From Methylotenera_A sp046594915 (GTDB taxonomy: Bacteria; Pseudomonadota; Gammaproteobacteria; Burkholderiales; Methylophilaceae): a stretch of 64,000 nt of DNA. The DNA lies in assembly GCA_046594915.1 (NCBI GenBank), contig JBKJRC010000013.1, positions 5,623 to 69,622 on the forward strand, given 5' to 3'. The notes beneath the pieces are model-generated. The model saw only the letters and a program-made list of their open reading frames with translations. It ran no database searches and was not told the DNA's origin. The first letter of the stretch is position 1; every line of letters begins with the position of its first letter. This document shows positions 8,558 to 16,164 of this stretch, in pieces. Both the position numbers and the translations under genes were made by a program.

Positions 8558-9442
8558 TTACTTCCGCTTAATACTAATTTTAGTCCACCATTTACGCATT
8601 AACCAGATAATCGGTAGGCTAATCAATAGCCATGGAATCGCACCCATCACGAAAGTAATCACCTGACCGATACTTTCCATTAAAACCCGCCCCGCATCTT
8701 GCAACGCGCGCGCGACTGGTGCAAAAAAACCTTGCTCGGCAATGCCTTGCGCTGCGGTAAAATCGATATTTACTGCAACTAAATCTGTTTCTAATGCCAA
8801 CATTTTTCGCATGCTCGCCATACTATCTAATTCGCTCTGCGTATTGGCCAATTCGCGTTCTACATCCACAATATCTTTCAACTTAGCCGTTTTATCATTT
8901 AACAGTAACCTTAGTCTATCCCTCAAATCGGTTAGATTTTTAATACGTGCATCCGCATCCACCACTTGAATAGTCTTATTTTCACTTTCGCGACTGTGTT
9001 GCAGCACCTCGCCATTTTTAGCCAAGCCGCTCAAAAAAATAGGTACGTTTCTGGGTGGAATGCGTGCACTCAGGCTAGCTGATGGCGGGTTGTAAGCCGT
9101 TTCGCGATTATAATTGGCGCTCAATAATTGACAATTAAGTGCTTCGCAATGTTTAACCGCAGCATCAAAGCTAGCTTGCAGATTTTGAGAGCCGGTTTCA
9201 ATTTGCAGATGGTGGCGCAACGCAATATATTTGTTCGTTTCTGCCTCGCCAACAATTGGCTCAGTCATTTCCGTCAAACTTTGCACTGCACCATTGCCAG
9301 CATCTCTAGTCATAGTATCCATCGCCATTTTAGTTTTTGGTGCTGCCAGTCGCGCCGATTCAGGCGAAACAGTCGGCGTTTGTTGATTATTGCAGGCAGT
9401 TAATACCAACAATGCCAAACTAATTACAACGCAATTTTTCAT
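8558..9442 (-). CDS. DUF4349 lipoprotein
   Basis: Putative lipoprotein of 294 residues with lipobox LVLTAC and the lipidated Cys at about residue 17. The body contains the DUF4349 pattern: a duplicated alpha-beta part, then a predicted coiled coil at about 165-215 (IKNLTDLRDRLRLLLND, VERELANTQSELDSM). A C-terminal membrane helix near 265-285 is followed by basic residues. Function is unknown in the family. The gene stands alone between the ruvA terminator and the TonB receptor operon. Confidence 0.8.
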   Translation of the reverse strand: MKNCVVISLALLVLTACNNQQTPTVSPESARLAAPKTKMAMDTMTRDAGNGAVQSLTEMTEPIVGEAETNKYIALRHHLQIETGSQNLQASFDAAVKHCEALNCQLLSANYNRETAYNPPSASLSARIPPRNVPIFLSGLAKNGEVLQHSRESENKTIQVVDADARIKNLTDLRDRLRLLLNDKTAKLKDIVDVERELANTQSELDSMASMRKMLALETDLVAVNIDFTAAQGIAEQGFFAPVARALQDAGRVLMESIGQVITFVMGAIPWLLISLPIIWLMRKWWTKISIKRK

Positions 9443-9555
9443 CTCTCAACCTTATTTAACCAGTTAAACTTAACCCATTTTGTATGGGCAAATTGTACCT
9501 GTTTTAATCGACTAACCTTTTAGAGATTAATCCCTTATATCAAATTGCAGGCATC

Positions 9556-9591
9556 AAAAAAAGCCGCCAAACATACGTGGCGGCTTTTTTT
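9556..9591 (-). terminator. Rho-independent terminator after ruvA
   Basis: Stem of about 14 bp, AAAAAAAGCCGCCA at 9556-9569 paired with TGGCGGCTTTTTTT at 9578-9591, with an 8-nt loop and T runs on both strands. It lies 20 bp past the ruvA stop and separates the yebC-ruvC-ruvA unit from the DUF4349 gene. Confidence 0.9.
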
Positions 9592-9611
9592 GATTGATGA
9601 CCAATGCTAAA

Positions 9612-10196
9612 TTAATGCGATTTAGAAAGCAGTTTAAGCGATTGCCTGATGCCTTCCGAAACGGTCAATTCCTTGGGCAATAATTTAATCGCTGTGAGCG
9701 CTTCTTTATCGTTGTAACCAAGTGCCAACAGCGCATTTAATATATCGCTGGTTGCCGATTTTGGCTGTGCAATGCCAACACTGCTCACGCCATTAATCGA
9801 GAATTTATCTTTTAGCTCTAGCAACAAACGCTCGGCGGTTTTTTTGCCGATGCCAGGAATGCGCGTCAACATCGCCACTTCTTGTAGATTCACTGCGCTA
9901 ATTAAATCTTCAATACTCACACCACTTAAAATGGATAAAGCCGATTTTGCACCAATGCCATTAACTTTAAGCAATTGTTTAAACGTACTTTTTTCTTGAT
10001 CCGAGCCAAAACCATATAGCAGCTGCGCATCTTCGCGCACCACCATATAAGTCAGCAATTGCACTTTTGCGCCGATTTCTGGCAGATTGTAAAACGTGCT
10101 CATTGGCACTTCCACTTCGTAACCCACACCTGCACAATCAATCACCACTTGCGGGGGTGTTTTTTCAATCAGAATTCCGTTAAGTCTTGCAATCAT
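9612..10196 (-). CDS. ruvA: RuvA, Holliday junction DNA-binding subunit
   Basis: Tetrameric junction-binding subunit that loads RuvB. The 194-residue protein starts MIARLNGILIEKTPPQV, the beta-barrel domain I. It has two helix-hairpin-helix motifs (VNGIGAKSALSILSG and IPGIGKKTAERLLLEL at about 75-125) and a C-terminal domain III (ALLALGYNDKEALTAIK) that contacts RuvB. It lies 156 bp downstream of ruvC, with a palindrome in the gap, and is followed by a strong terminator rather than by ruvB. Confidence 0.98.
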   Translation of the reverse strand: MIARLNGILIEKTPPQVVIDCAGVGYEVEVPMSTFYNLPEIGAKVQLLTYMVVREDAQLLYGFGSDQEKSTFKQLLKVNGIGAKSALSILSGVSIEDLISAVNLQEVAMLTRIPGIGKKTAERLLLELKDKFSINGVSSVGIAQPKSATSDILNALLALGYNDKEALTAIKLLPKELTVSEGIRQSLKLLSKSH

Positions 10197-10260
10197 GTTT
10201 AACTCTTCAAAAATACTTCAACATTAATCTTTTAAAATCAAAAATTCTAAGTGAGAGAAG

Positions 10261-10324
10261 GCGCGTATTTAATTTTAATTGCGCGGCATACAAATGGTAT
10301 GTAAGCGATTAAAATTAAACACGC
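10261..10324. repeat. Imperfect palindrome between ruvC and ruvA
   Basis: Arms at 10261-10291 and 10297-10324 share TTTAATTTTAAT and its complement plus outer GCG and inner ATAC matches around a 5-nt centre. It fills most of the ruvC-ruvA gap and would form a long hairpin in the transcript. There is no T run, so it is not a classical terminator. It may be a REP-like or RNA-processing element; no second copy was seen in the window. Confidence 0.6.
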
Positions 10325-10352
10325 AACGCGCTATCACAACGATATTTTGGTT

Positions 10353-10916
10353 TTAAACAAGTCTGCCATTTTTAACTCTAAAACCTGCTGTCGCTAACTT
10401 CCCTAATCCTTGCCCACCATGCGCATGACAAATCGCACAAGCCAACGCATCGGCTGAATCCGGGCTTGGAAAGCCTGGCAAATTCAACAAACGCTTCACC
10501 ATTTCCTGCACTTGTTCTTTTTGTGCATGACCATTGCCTACGACTGCCTGTTTCACTTGCAAAGCGGTGTATTCCGCCACGCTTAAATTCCGTATCACCG
10601 CCGCACTAATCGCCGCGCCGCGCGCCTGACCAAGCAACAATGTGGATTGCGGATTAACGTTGACAAACACTTTTTCCACCGCCGCTTGGTTGGGCTGATA
10701 GGTATCAATCACCTCAAACAAGCCATCCAAGATAATTTTTAATCGCGCAGGCAATTCCTTTCTGTCGCTTTCACCGGCTATTACATTTTTTTTACCCGAT
10801 GCGGTTTTAATCGTTCCACTAGTAATGTAAGTGATTTTTTCACCCGATTTTTCAATCACGCCAAATCCTGTAAGGCGTAAACCTGGGTCGATTCCAAGAA
10901 TACGTATAAAGCTCAA
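10353..10916 (-). CDS. ruvC: RuvC, Holliday junction resolvase
   Basis: Homodimeric endonuclease that cuts Holliday junctions. The 187-residue protein has the N-terminal catalytic motif RILGIDPGLRLTGFGV (Asp near residue 9), the second acidic site at AAVEKVFVN and the C-terminal acidic pair in PDSADALACAICHAH. Its start is 2 bp beyond the stop of the unknown nuclease-like gene upstream, so the two are probably co-transcribed with yebC. Confidence 0.98.
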   Translation of the reverse strand: MSFIRILGIDPGLRLTGFGVIEKSGEKITYITSGTIKTASGKKNVIAGESDRKELPARLKIILDGLFEVIDTYQPNQAAVEKVFVNVNPQSTLLLGQARGAAISAAVIRNLSVAEYTALQVKQAVVGNGHAQKEQVQEMVKRLLNLPGFPSPDSADALACAICHAHGGQGLGKLATAGFRVKNGRLV

Positions 10917-10918
10917 AG

Positions 10919-11749
10919 CTAATCCACAAGCACATTAAACTTCAAAAGCATCTTCGGCAAATAATCATCCAAGTTTTGAATATGCTCGTCGCTTAACTCA
11001 ATCAGATTAAAACCATATTTTTTATATATTTCTTTCTTTTGCTCTTTACGCTGTTTGTATTTAGGGTCGTTTTCTAAACCCCAATATTCTATATACACCT
11101 TACCTGCAGGAACATAAAAGTCACAATACAACTCTTCTTCTACTGGTAGCAAGCGTTCATATGCATGCACAATTCCTGACATATAGAGCCAATTATCAAT
11201 TAGTCCCTCTGCTTTAGAGCGCACCCAATGACCATCCATAGCACGGTGAGTAGGTTTAAATTTATCTAGTTTTTCTCTTAAACCAACCCGCTTTTCCAAT
11301 GTATGATGAGCTTGCCCAATTTCTATTTCAGCTTTGGGCTCTGATGCTTTACCACCCAAAAATACTTGAACAGAATTTGTTAATATTTTTGAGGTAATAA
11401 TCGGTAGCGGCCACATTACAAATGGAATGCCTGATTGTCGACTTTCACGGCTTTCTGCGTGTAATTTTTTACCTTGTGCAGTAGGAATCCAGCCTTTTTT
11501 TGAACGCTCTATCCAACCAAGTTCAGCTAACACTTGGTTAGCTTTTCTGCCATCTATTCCAAGTTTTTCACCAAGCGCCGTTGAAGTTAAGAAGTTAGTT
11601 TGCTGTATATTTTCTGTTTCAGTTTTTTCTAGTTTAGGTGTAGTTTTATTTTTACTTTCAGACAACCAATGTTTATAACATAAAGTGTAGCCAGTTTTCG
11701 ATACTGGGCTTTCACAATTAAGTATTGAACACATCGCTAAGTCTGCCAT
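10919..11749 (-). CDS. Unknown protein: Cys/His N-terminus, wHTH, PD-(D/E)XK-like C-terminus
   Basis: Unrecognised protein of 276 residues inserted between yebC and ruvC. Residues about 7-30 contain C-x5-C and C-x2-H spacings that could bind zinc. Residues about 50-100 look like a winged helix (STALGEKLGIDGRKANQVLAE, then GWIPTAQGKKLH). The C-terminal part, about 175-250, reads RSKAEGLIDNWLYMSGI, then YCDFYVPAGKVYIEYWG, which matches the E..D..ExW/K layout of PD-(D/E)XK nucleases; this is inference. The gene is tightly packed (2-bp gaps on both sides) and is more AT-rich than its neighbours, as expected for an acquired gene. DNA repair or DNA modification-dependent cleavage are possible; the function is not known. 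Confidence 0.7.
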   Translation of the reverse strand: MADLAMCSILNCESPVSKTGYTLCYKHWLSESKNKTTPKLEKTETENIQQTNFLTSTALGEKLGIDGRKANQVLAELGWIERSKKGWIPTAQGKKLHAESRESRQSGIPFVMWPLPIITSKILTNSVQVFLGGKASEPKAEIEIGQAHHTLEKRVGLREKLDKFKPTHRAMDGHWVRSKAEGLIDNWLYMSGIVHAYERLLPVEEELYCDFYVPAGKVYIEYWGLENDPKYKQRKEQKKEIYKKYGFNLIELSDEHIQNLDDYLPKMLLKFNVLVD

Positions 11750-11751
11750 TT

Positions 11752-12477
11752 TTAATCCTCAATCACTGCAGTGGTATACACATCTTGCACGTCATCTAAA
11801 TCTTCTAATGCATCTAAGATTTTTTGCATTTTAATCGCATCGTCACCGGTAAAAATCGTTTCAACACTTGGCTTCATGGTTACTTCAGCCAGCACAGCTT
11901 TTAATCCTGCAGCTTCCATCGCTTCTTTAATCGCTATAAAATCGTGAGGCGAGGTAATCACTTCGATACTGCCGTCTGCATCAGTGACAATATCTTCAGC
12001 ACTCGCTTCCAGCGCGATTTCCATTACTTTATCTTCAGAAATGCCAGGCGCGTACAGGAGGCTGCCACAATGTTTGAACATAAACGCAACCGAACCATCG
12101 GTGCCTAAATTTCCGCCAAACTTAGTAAGCGCATGACGCACATCAGCGACTGCGCGCTGTTTATTATCAGTTAGACAATCAATAATAATCGCCGCACCGT
12201 TGATACCGTAGCCTTCATAACGAATCTCTTCATAGTTCACACCTTCTAACTCGCCCGTGCCTTTTTTAATGGCGCGGGTAATATTGTCAGCCGGCATGTT
12301 TTCTTCCTTAGCCTCAGCCACCGCCGCACGCAACCTTGGATTCATGGTGACATCGCCGCCACTTAAGCGCGCTGCGACGGTGATTTCTTTAATGATTTTG
12401 GTAAAAATTTTACCGCGTTTGGCGTCTTGGCGGCCTTTGCGGTGCTGAATATTTGCCCATTTACTGTGTCCTGCCAT
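11752..12477 (-). CDS. yebC: YebC/PmpR family protein (DUF28)
   Basis: Conserved DUF28 protein of 241 residues, starting MAGHSKWANIQHRKGRQDAK and ending in the acidic VQDVYTTAVIED. Members act as transcriptional regulators and, in recent work on the family, as translation factors for difficult proline stretches. The coding sequence is complete, but its first 26 bases are one copy of the attachment repeat of the downstream mobile element. Its present ribosome site (CAGGAGCAACAAAA before ATG) therefore comes from the element; the ancestral one is now at about 20606-20620. It heads the yebC-nuclease-ruvC-ruvA group. Confidence 0.96.
   Translation of the reverse strand: MAGHSKWANIQHRKGRQDAKRGKIFTKIIKEITVAARLSGGDVTMNPRLRAAVAEAKEENMPADNITRAIKKGTGELEGVNYEEIRYEGYGINGAAIIIDCLTDNKQRAVADVRHALTKFGGNLGTDGSVAFMFKHCGSLLYAPGISEDKVMEIALEASAEDIVTDADGSIEVITSPHDFIAIKEAMEAAGLKAVLAEVTMKPSVETIFTGDDAIKMQKILDALEDLDDVQDVYTTAVIED
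12452..12477. repeat. attL: left copy of 26-bp attachment core in yebC codons 1-9
   Basis: Positions 12452-12477 are identical to 20580-20605 (26 of 26 bases, beginning TTTGCCCATTTACTG). The copy covers the start codon and the following eight codons of yebC (up to the first two bases of codon 9). Confidence 0.9.
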
Positions 12478-12529
12478 TTTTGTTGCTCCTGCATTGATTC
12501 TTATAGATTTTTTTGTATTTTAAGTCGTA

Positions 12530-12561
12530 AGTATATTAAAAATTACACACTTTTTACACAA
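12530..12561. promoter_or_regulatory. Candidate integrase arm sites and new yebC promoter region (left end)
   Basis: Two same-direction TTACACA sequences start at 12543 and 12554, 11 bp apart. They match a pair with the same spacing at the right end. On the minus strand a TATACT (12530-12535) could be the -10 of a promoter for yebC, partly overlapped by the arm sites; its -35 is not clear. Integrase binding might thus affect yebC expression (inference). Confidence 0.45.
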
Positions 12562-12614
12562 CATATTTGATACACTAATTATAACAGTGGTACGTGCACC
12601 CTGAAAGGCAAACA

Positions 12615-13643
12615 ATGGCAACTATAACCAAACGAACTAGCACGTCTGGAACAGACTTTTATCAAGTCCAAATCAGACGAAATGGATATAAATCGATTAG
12701 CAAAACATTTCAAAAGCTTGCTGATGCTCGGGATTTTGCAACTATTATCGAAGGTAAAGTCATAAATAACGAGTCAATAAACAGAGATGCAATAAAACAC
12801 ACGATTAAAGATGTAATAGACCAGTATCTATTAGCCTCTCATCAAAAACCTATAACCGATAAATCTAAAATACGTCTTAAATATTTGCAACATCCTAATG
12901 AACTTGGTAGCTTTAGCATAAGAACCCTTACTCCAGACATGCTTGTGAAATGGATAAATAAACGTCTAGAGTTTAATAAAGCCCCTACGGTATATTGGTA
13001 TTACTGCAATCTTAAATCAGCAATGATGTGGCATGCTTTAAAGAAGGGATACAAACAAGATCTCTTTCAAATTGCCAAATGTCCAAACACTGTCACTGCC
13101 AGAAACAGACGAATTAGTGATGATGAAATTAAACAATTACACGAAGCAATGGATTTGCATATGTTAATCAAGATTGATGAAATGAAATGGGCAATTGAGT
13201 TCGCCATTAACACTGCCATGCGGGCTGGTGAAATGCTAGCCTTCCGATGGGATGATGTAAACCTTACAAAGCGTTTTGTTAAACTAGATGCGAAAATTAC
13301 AAAAACAGGCACTACCCGCAATGTTCCCCTGACTACAAATGCTGTAGCAGTATTAGAAGCAATACAGAAAAAGTATGGTAACAAAGATAAGTCATCCAGA
13401 GTTTTTGGTTTCTATAGTGAAACTCGTCACCTTTCACGCCAATTCAAAATAATTTGCAAATGGGCAGGTATTCCAGATTTGTTATGGCACTACACTCGTC
13501 ATGAAGCTGCCAGTCGATTGTATGAGCGAACCAATCTATCGGATGTTAGAATTGCATCAATAACTGGACACAAAGATATTAACGTTCTCAAAAATCACTA
13601 TGCACACCTTAGAATGGAAGACTTAGTAAATGAACTCTGGTAA
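12615..13643 (+). CDS. Tyrosine recombinase (phage-type integrase)
   Basis: Site-specific recombinase of 342 residues if started at ATG 12615, which has AAAGG seven bases upstream. A GTG at 12594 in frame would add seven residues but has no ribosome site. The N-terminal part holds the arm-binding and core-binding domains. The catalytic part has the first Arg in NTAMRAGEMLAFRWDD, the WHYTRHEAASRL box (H-x-x-R-H) and the terminal SITGHKDINVLKNHYAHL with Gly-His and the nucleophilic Tyr. All catalytic residues are therefore present. It lies next to attL and points into the element, as in many integrative elements. Confidence 0.95.
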   Translation: MATITKRTSTSGTDFYQVQIRRNGYKSISKTFQKLADARDFATIIEGKVINNESINRDAIKHTIKDVIDQYLLASHQKPITDKSKIRLKYLQHPNELGSFSIRTLTPDMLVKWINKRLEFNKAPTVYWYYCNLKSAMMWHALKKGYKQDLFQIAKCPNTVTARNRRISDDEIKQLHEAMDLHMLIKIDEMKWAIEFAINTAMRAGEMLAFRWDDVNLTKRFVKLDAKITKTGTTRNVPLTTNAVAVLEAIQKKYGNKDKSSRVFGFYSETRHLSRQFKIICKWAGIPDLLWHYTRHEAASRLYERTNLSDVRIASITGHKDINVLKNHYAHLRMEDLVNELW

Positions 13644-13677
13644 GACATAAATTAAGTTTTGGCGACATATTTAGAGC

Positions 13678-13706
13678 TGGACCCCCCTTTTTCCCTGTTA
13701 TATAAT
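13678..13706 (+). promoter_or_regulatory. Putative promoter of the methyltransferase gene
   Basis: TGGACC at 13678-13683 and a perfect TATAAT at 13701-13706 with a 17-bp spacer, about 32 bp before the methyltransferase start codon. The -35 is weak. Confidence 0.5.
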
Positions 13707-13738
13707 CTACTTATCCTTTCAATCAGAATCTTCACTAC

Positions 13739-14986
13739 ATGAAATTAAAGTTTATCGACTTGTTCGCAGGTTTAGGCGGTACAAGAATTGGTTTTCAGCA
13801 AGCTTGTGCACAAGCAGGAATCGAAACTAAATGTGTGTTCACTTCCGAAATTAAACCTTATGCTGTTGAGATTTATAAACACAACTTTTCTAATGATGAA
13901 GTATGTGGAGATATTACAAAGATTGATGCTAAAGATATTCCAGACTTTGATTTTTTGTTAGGTGGATTTCCCTGCCAGGCTTTTAGTGTAGCTGGTTCAA
14001 GAAAAGGCTTTGACGATACCAGGGGGACACTTTTCTTTGACGTAGCAAGAATAATTAAAGAAAAAAAACCAACAGGCTTTTTACTTGAGAATGTGGAAGG
14101 TTTAGTGTCACATGACCATGGAAGGACACTTGAAGTTATCCTAAATGTGCTAAAAGATTTAAATTATCATGTTGATTGGAAGGTTCTTAACTCTGCTGAT
14201 TTTGGAGTACCGCAGAGGCGAAAACGTATCTACATAGTAGGCAGAAAAGACAAGGAAGTATCACTGTCTAATTTTGATAAGAATAACTCTATATTATCCG
14301 ATATTTTAGAAGAAGGACTTCCGCCACTCGACACCAGATTTACCAGAAAATTATTGGAGTTATACACCCCAGATCAACTACAAGGTAAATCCATTAAGGA
14401 TAAACGTGGTGGACCTACCAATATCCACTCTTGGGACTTGGAGCTGAAGGGGAAAATAACACAAGAGCAAAAAGATTTACTAAATACTTTATTGCTACAA
14501 AGGCGTAAGAAACAGTGGGCTGAAATTAAGGGAATTAAGTGGATGGATGGTATGCCGCTAACTTTAAACGAAATACACTCATTCTATGCATATATGGACA
14601 AAGAGGTGCTGGCTGATATGCTAGAGGATTTAGTAGTTAAAAAATACGTATCATTTGAACATCCCAAAGACGTCATCGGAACTGGTAGAGATTATGCCAC
14701 TGACAAGGAGAAAGGCTACAACATCGTTACAGGTAAATTGAGTTTTGAGTTGAACAAGATACTTGATAGAAATCACATTGCTCCTACAATCGTAGCCACG
14801 GAGGCAGACCGATACGGAGTAATCGACGGTGGAATGATTAGGCGACTATCAGAAAAAGAATGCCTTCGGTTATTCGGTTATCCTGATTGGTATTCATCCA
14901 ATATTAAACATTCACAACTATATGACTTGGTAGGTAACACAGTTGTGGTTTCAGTTATAAAAGAGGTTTGCTCAAAGATCATCTAA
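13739..14986 (+). CDS. DNA (cytosine-5)-methyltransferase of a type II R-M system
   Basis: Modifies cytosine in the recognition sequence and protects host and element DNA. The 415-residue protein contains motif I (DLFAGLGGTRIGF), motif IV with catalytic Cys (GGFPCQAFS), motif VI (LLENVEGL), motif VIII (QRRKRIYIVG), motif IX (RRLSEKECLRLFGYP) and motif X (LVGNTVVVSV). The target-recognition region at about 190-330 is long and includes a Lys-rich stretch. Its 3' end overlaps that of the convergent restriction gene by 15 bp. It probably belongs with that enzyme; the recognition site cannot be read directly. Confidence 0.95.
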   Translation: MKLKFIDLFAGLGGTRIGFQQACAQAGIETKCVFTSEIKPYAVEIYKHNFSNDEVCGDITKIDAKDIPDFDFLLGGFPCQAFSVAGSRKGFDDTRGTLFFDVARIIKEKKPTGFLLENVEGLVSHDHGRTLEVILNVLKDLNYHVDWKVLNSADFGVPQRRKRIYIVGRKDKEVSLSNFDKNNSILSDILEEGLPPLDTRFTRKLLELYTPDQLQGKSIKDKRGGPTNIHSWDLELKGKITQEQKDLLNTLLLQRRKKQWAEIKGIKWMDGMPLTLNEIHSFYAYMDKEVLADMLEDLVVKKYVSFEHPKDVIGTGRDYATDKEKGYNIVTGKLSFELNKILDRNHIAPTIVATEADRYGVIDGGMIRRLSEKECLRLFGYPDWYSSNIKHSQLYDLVGNTVVVSVIKEVCSKII

Positions 14987-15670
14987 AACAACCTGAACGG
15001 CAAGCAACGATTCTGCAAACCTCGCACTGTCAGCCGTTTTATTGTTGTATTTAAGCTGTGTGGCATATAAAGCTTCAGTAAATTTGACTGGACTATGAAA
15101 AATAGGAAAGCTTGAAGTTCGTCCACTAACCGAATGAAATATGGCTGGTCTGATGTTGTATATAACACCTCTCTTATTCTGCGTTTTAAGCGGATATGCT
15201 GCTGATGCACATGTAATCTGCCATATTTTTTTTAACCAGACTTTTTCAATTGTTAAGACAGCACCGTTTAATTTATAAGAAAAAATTAAGTAATCAGAAA
15301 ATAATCTGTGGGGATTTGTAGACAACGACTCACAATAAGAATCAAAATTAGCAATATCAAAGTTTGGTGATGCTTCAGCATCAAAAGTCTTAATTTCAAG
15401 GTATCCGTCTCTTGAGGCACCAATGTAATAGTCTGGAAATGCTTGCGATGTTCCACCGTTAGCTTTGGGGTTATGAATATTAAAAAGATTAGCTGTAGCC
15501 CACGTACCAAACCATTCTTCGATTAAACCACCAAGCCCGTCCTTTCCTTTTATGGCTAAAGTAATATTTCCCAATTTAAACTGCGTACCTCCAGACAATG
15601 TAGGGAGTTCTATAAGCAATTTGTTGTAGATAGCAATAGACTCTGGATGGTAGTTAGTGGAAATTATCAT
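14972..15670 (-). CDS. Type II restriction endonuclease, possibly NgoBV/NlaIV-like
   Basis: Convergent partner of the cytosine methyltransferase, 232 residues. It contains a PD-(D/E)XK type core: FPDYYIGASRDGYLEIKTFD at about residues 79-98, with Asp and a following E-x-K. The overall layout (GLGGLIEEWFG near the start, HRLFSDYLIFSYK in the middle) recalls the NgoBV family that cuts GGNNCC, but this is memory-based and uncertain. No controller protein gene accompanies the pair. Its promoter would lie in the 494-bp gap upstream. Confidence 0.75.
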   Translation of the reverse strand: MIISTNYHPESIAIYNKLLIELPTLSGGTQFKLGNITLAIKGKDGLGGLIEEWFGTWATANLFNIHNPKANGGTSQAFPDYYIGASRDGYLEIKTFDAEASPNFDIANFDSYCESLSTNPHRLFSDYLIFSYKLNGAVLTIEKVWLKKIWQITCASAAYPLKTQNKRGVIYNIRPAIFHSVSGRTSSFPIFHSPVKFTEALYATQLKYNNKTADSARFAESLLAVQVVLDDL

Positions 15671-15841
15671 ATTTAGCCTTTAGATTAGACACTCGCCCAA
15701 TATCTCAGGTATGCCACTCAAAATCAACTTAATTCATTTTTTCAAACTATTTTTAGCATTTAAGAACAGCCCCAGTGCTAGCTTTTATGTTCGCGCGCAT
15801 CATCGGAATTAATATTTTATTCAATTAAACCAACAACCTAC

Positions 15842-15869
15842 TTGACTTTAAAATTATTTTAAGTATAAT
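15842..15869 (+). promoter_or_regulatory. Strong sigma-70-type promoter in the mobile element
   Basis: TTGACT at 15842-15847 and TATAAT at 15864-15869 with a 16-bp spacer. It is oriented toward the acidic unknown gene but lies about 300 bp before its start codon. Confidence 0.65.
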
Positions 15870-15875
15870 GTTGAC

Positions 15876-16122
15876 ATACTAAACAGTTAGTGATAAGCAA
15901 AGTTAGCTTGAAACTAATGTTTAAGCCATGTGATTAAAAGTGTTGCACATAGCTCAATGCATAAATTGTAAAATCCAAGCATTGGTTTAATACTTTCTTC
16001 CCAGATACCTGCCTAGGCTTGAATAGTCGCTTAGATGATGAATACACAGGTCCCAACTATTCCCCACGCCTCGCCAGCGTTTCATTGGCTTAACTGGTAT
16101 TTTTAAAAAGCTTTTTTAAGCC
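15876..16122 (+). other. Long leader or possible small RNA
   Basis: Transcript predicted from the strong promoter just upstream. This part of the 494-bp gap (15671-16164) has no credible ORF. It ends in an inverted repeat, GGCTTAA at 16087-16093 with TTAAGCC at 16116-16122, enclosing an AAAAAGCTTTTTT palindrome. It could be a structured 5' leader of the following gene or a separate RNA. I recognise no Rfam family; nothing else is evident in the gap. Confidence 0.3.
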
Positions 16123-16164
16123 TAAGGAATACTGTTGTCAAAAATTAATAAAGGGGAACAAATT

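Noticed and set aside
8417..8602. Small plus-strand ORF over the 15-bp repeat (LFETA/FFEAA units)
   Set aside because: The frame exists only because the repeat unit is a multiple of three; no ribosome site, and it runs into the 3' end of the DUF4349 gene.
15876..16122. Leader region considered as 6S RNA, tmRNA or a retron RNA
   Set aside because: No matching conserved ends or tag frame, and no reverse transcriptase nearby; kept only as a possible leader.
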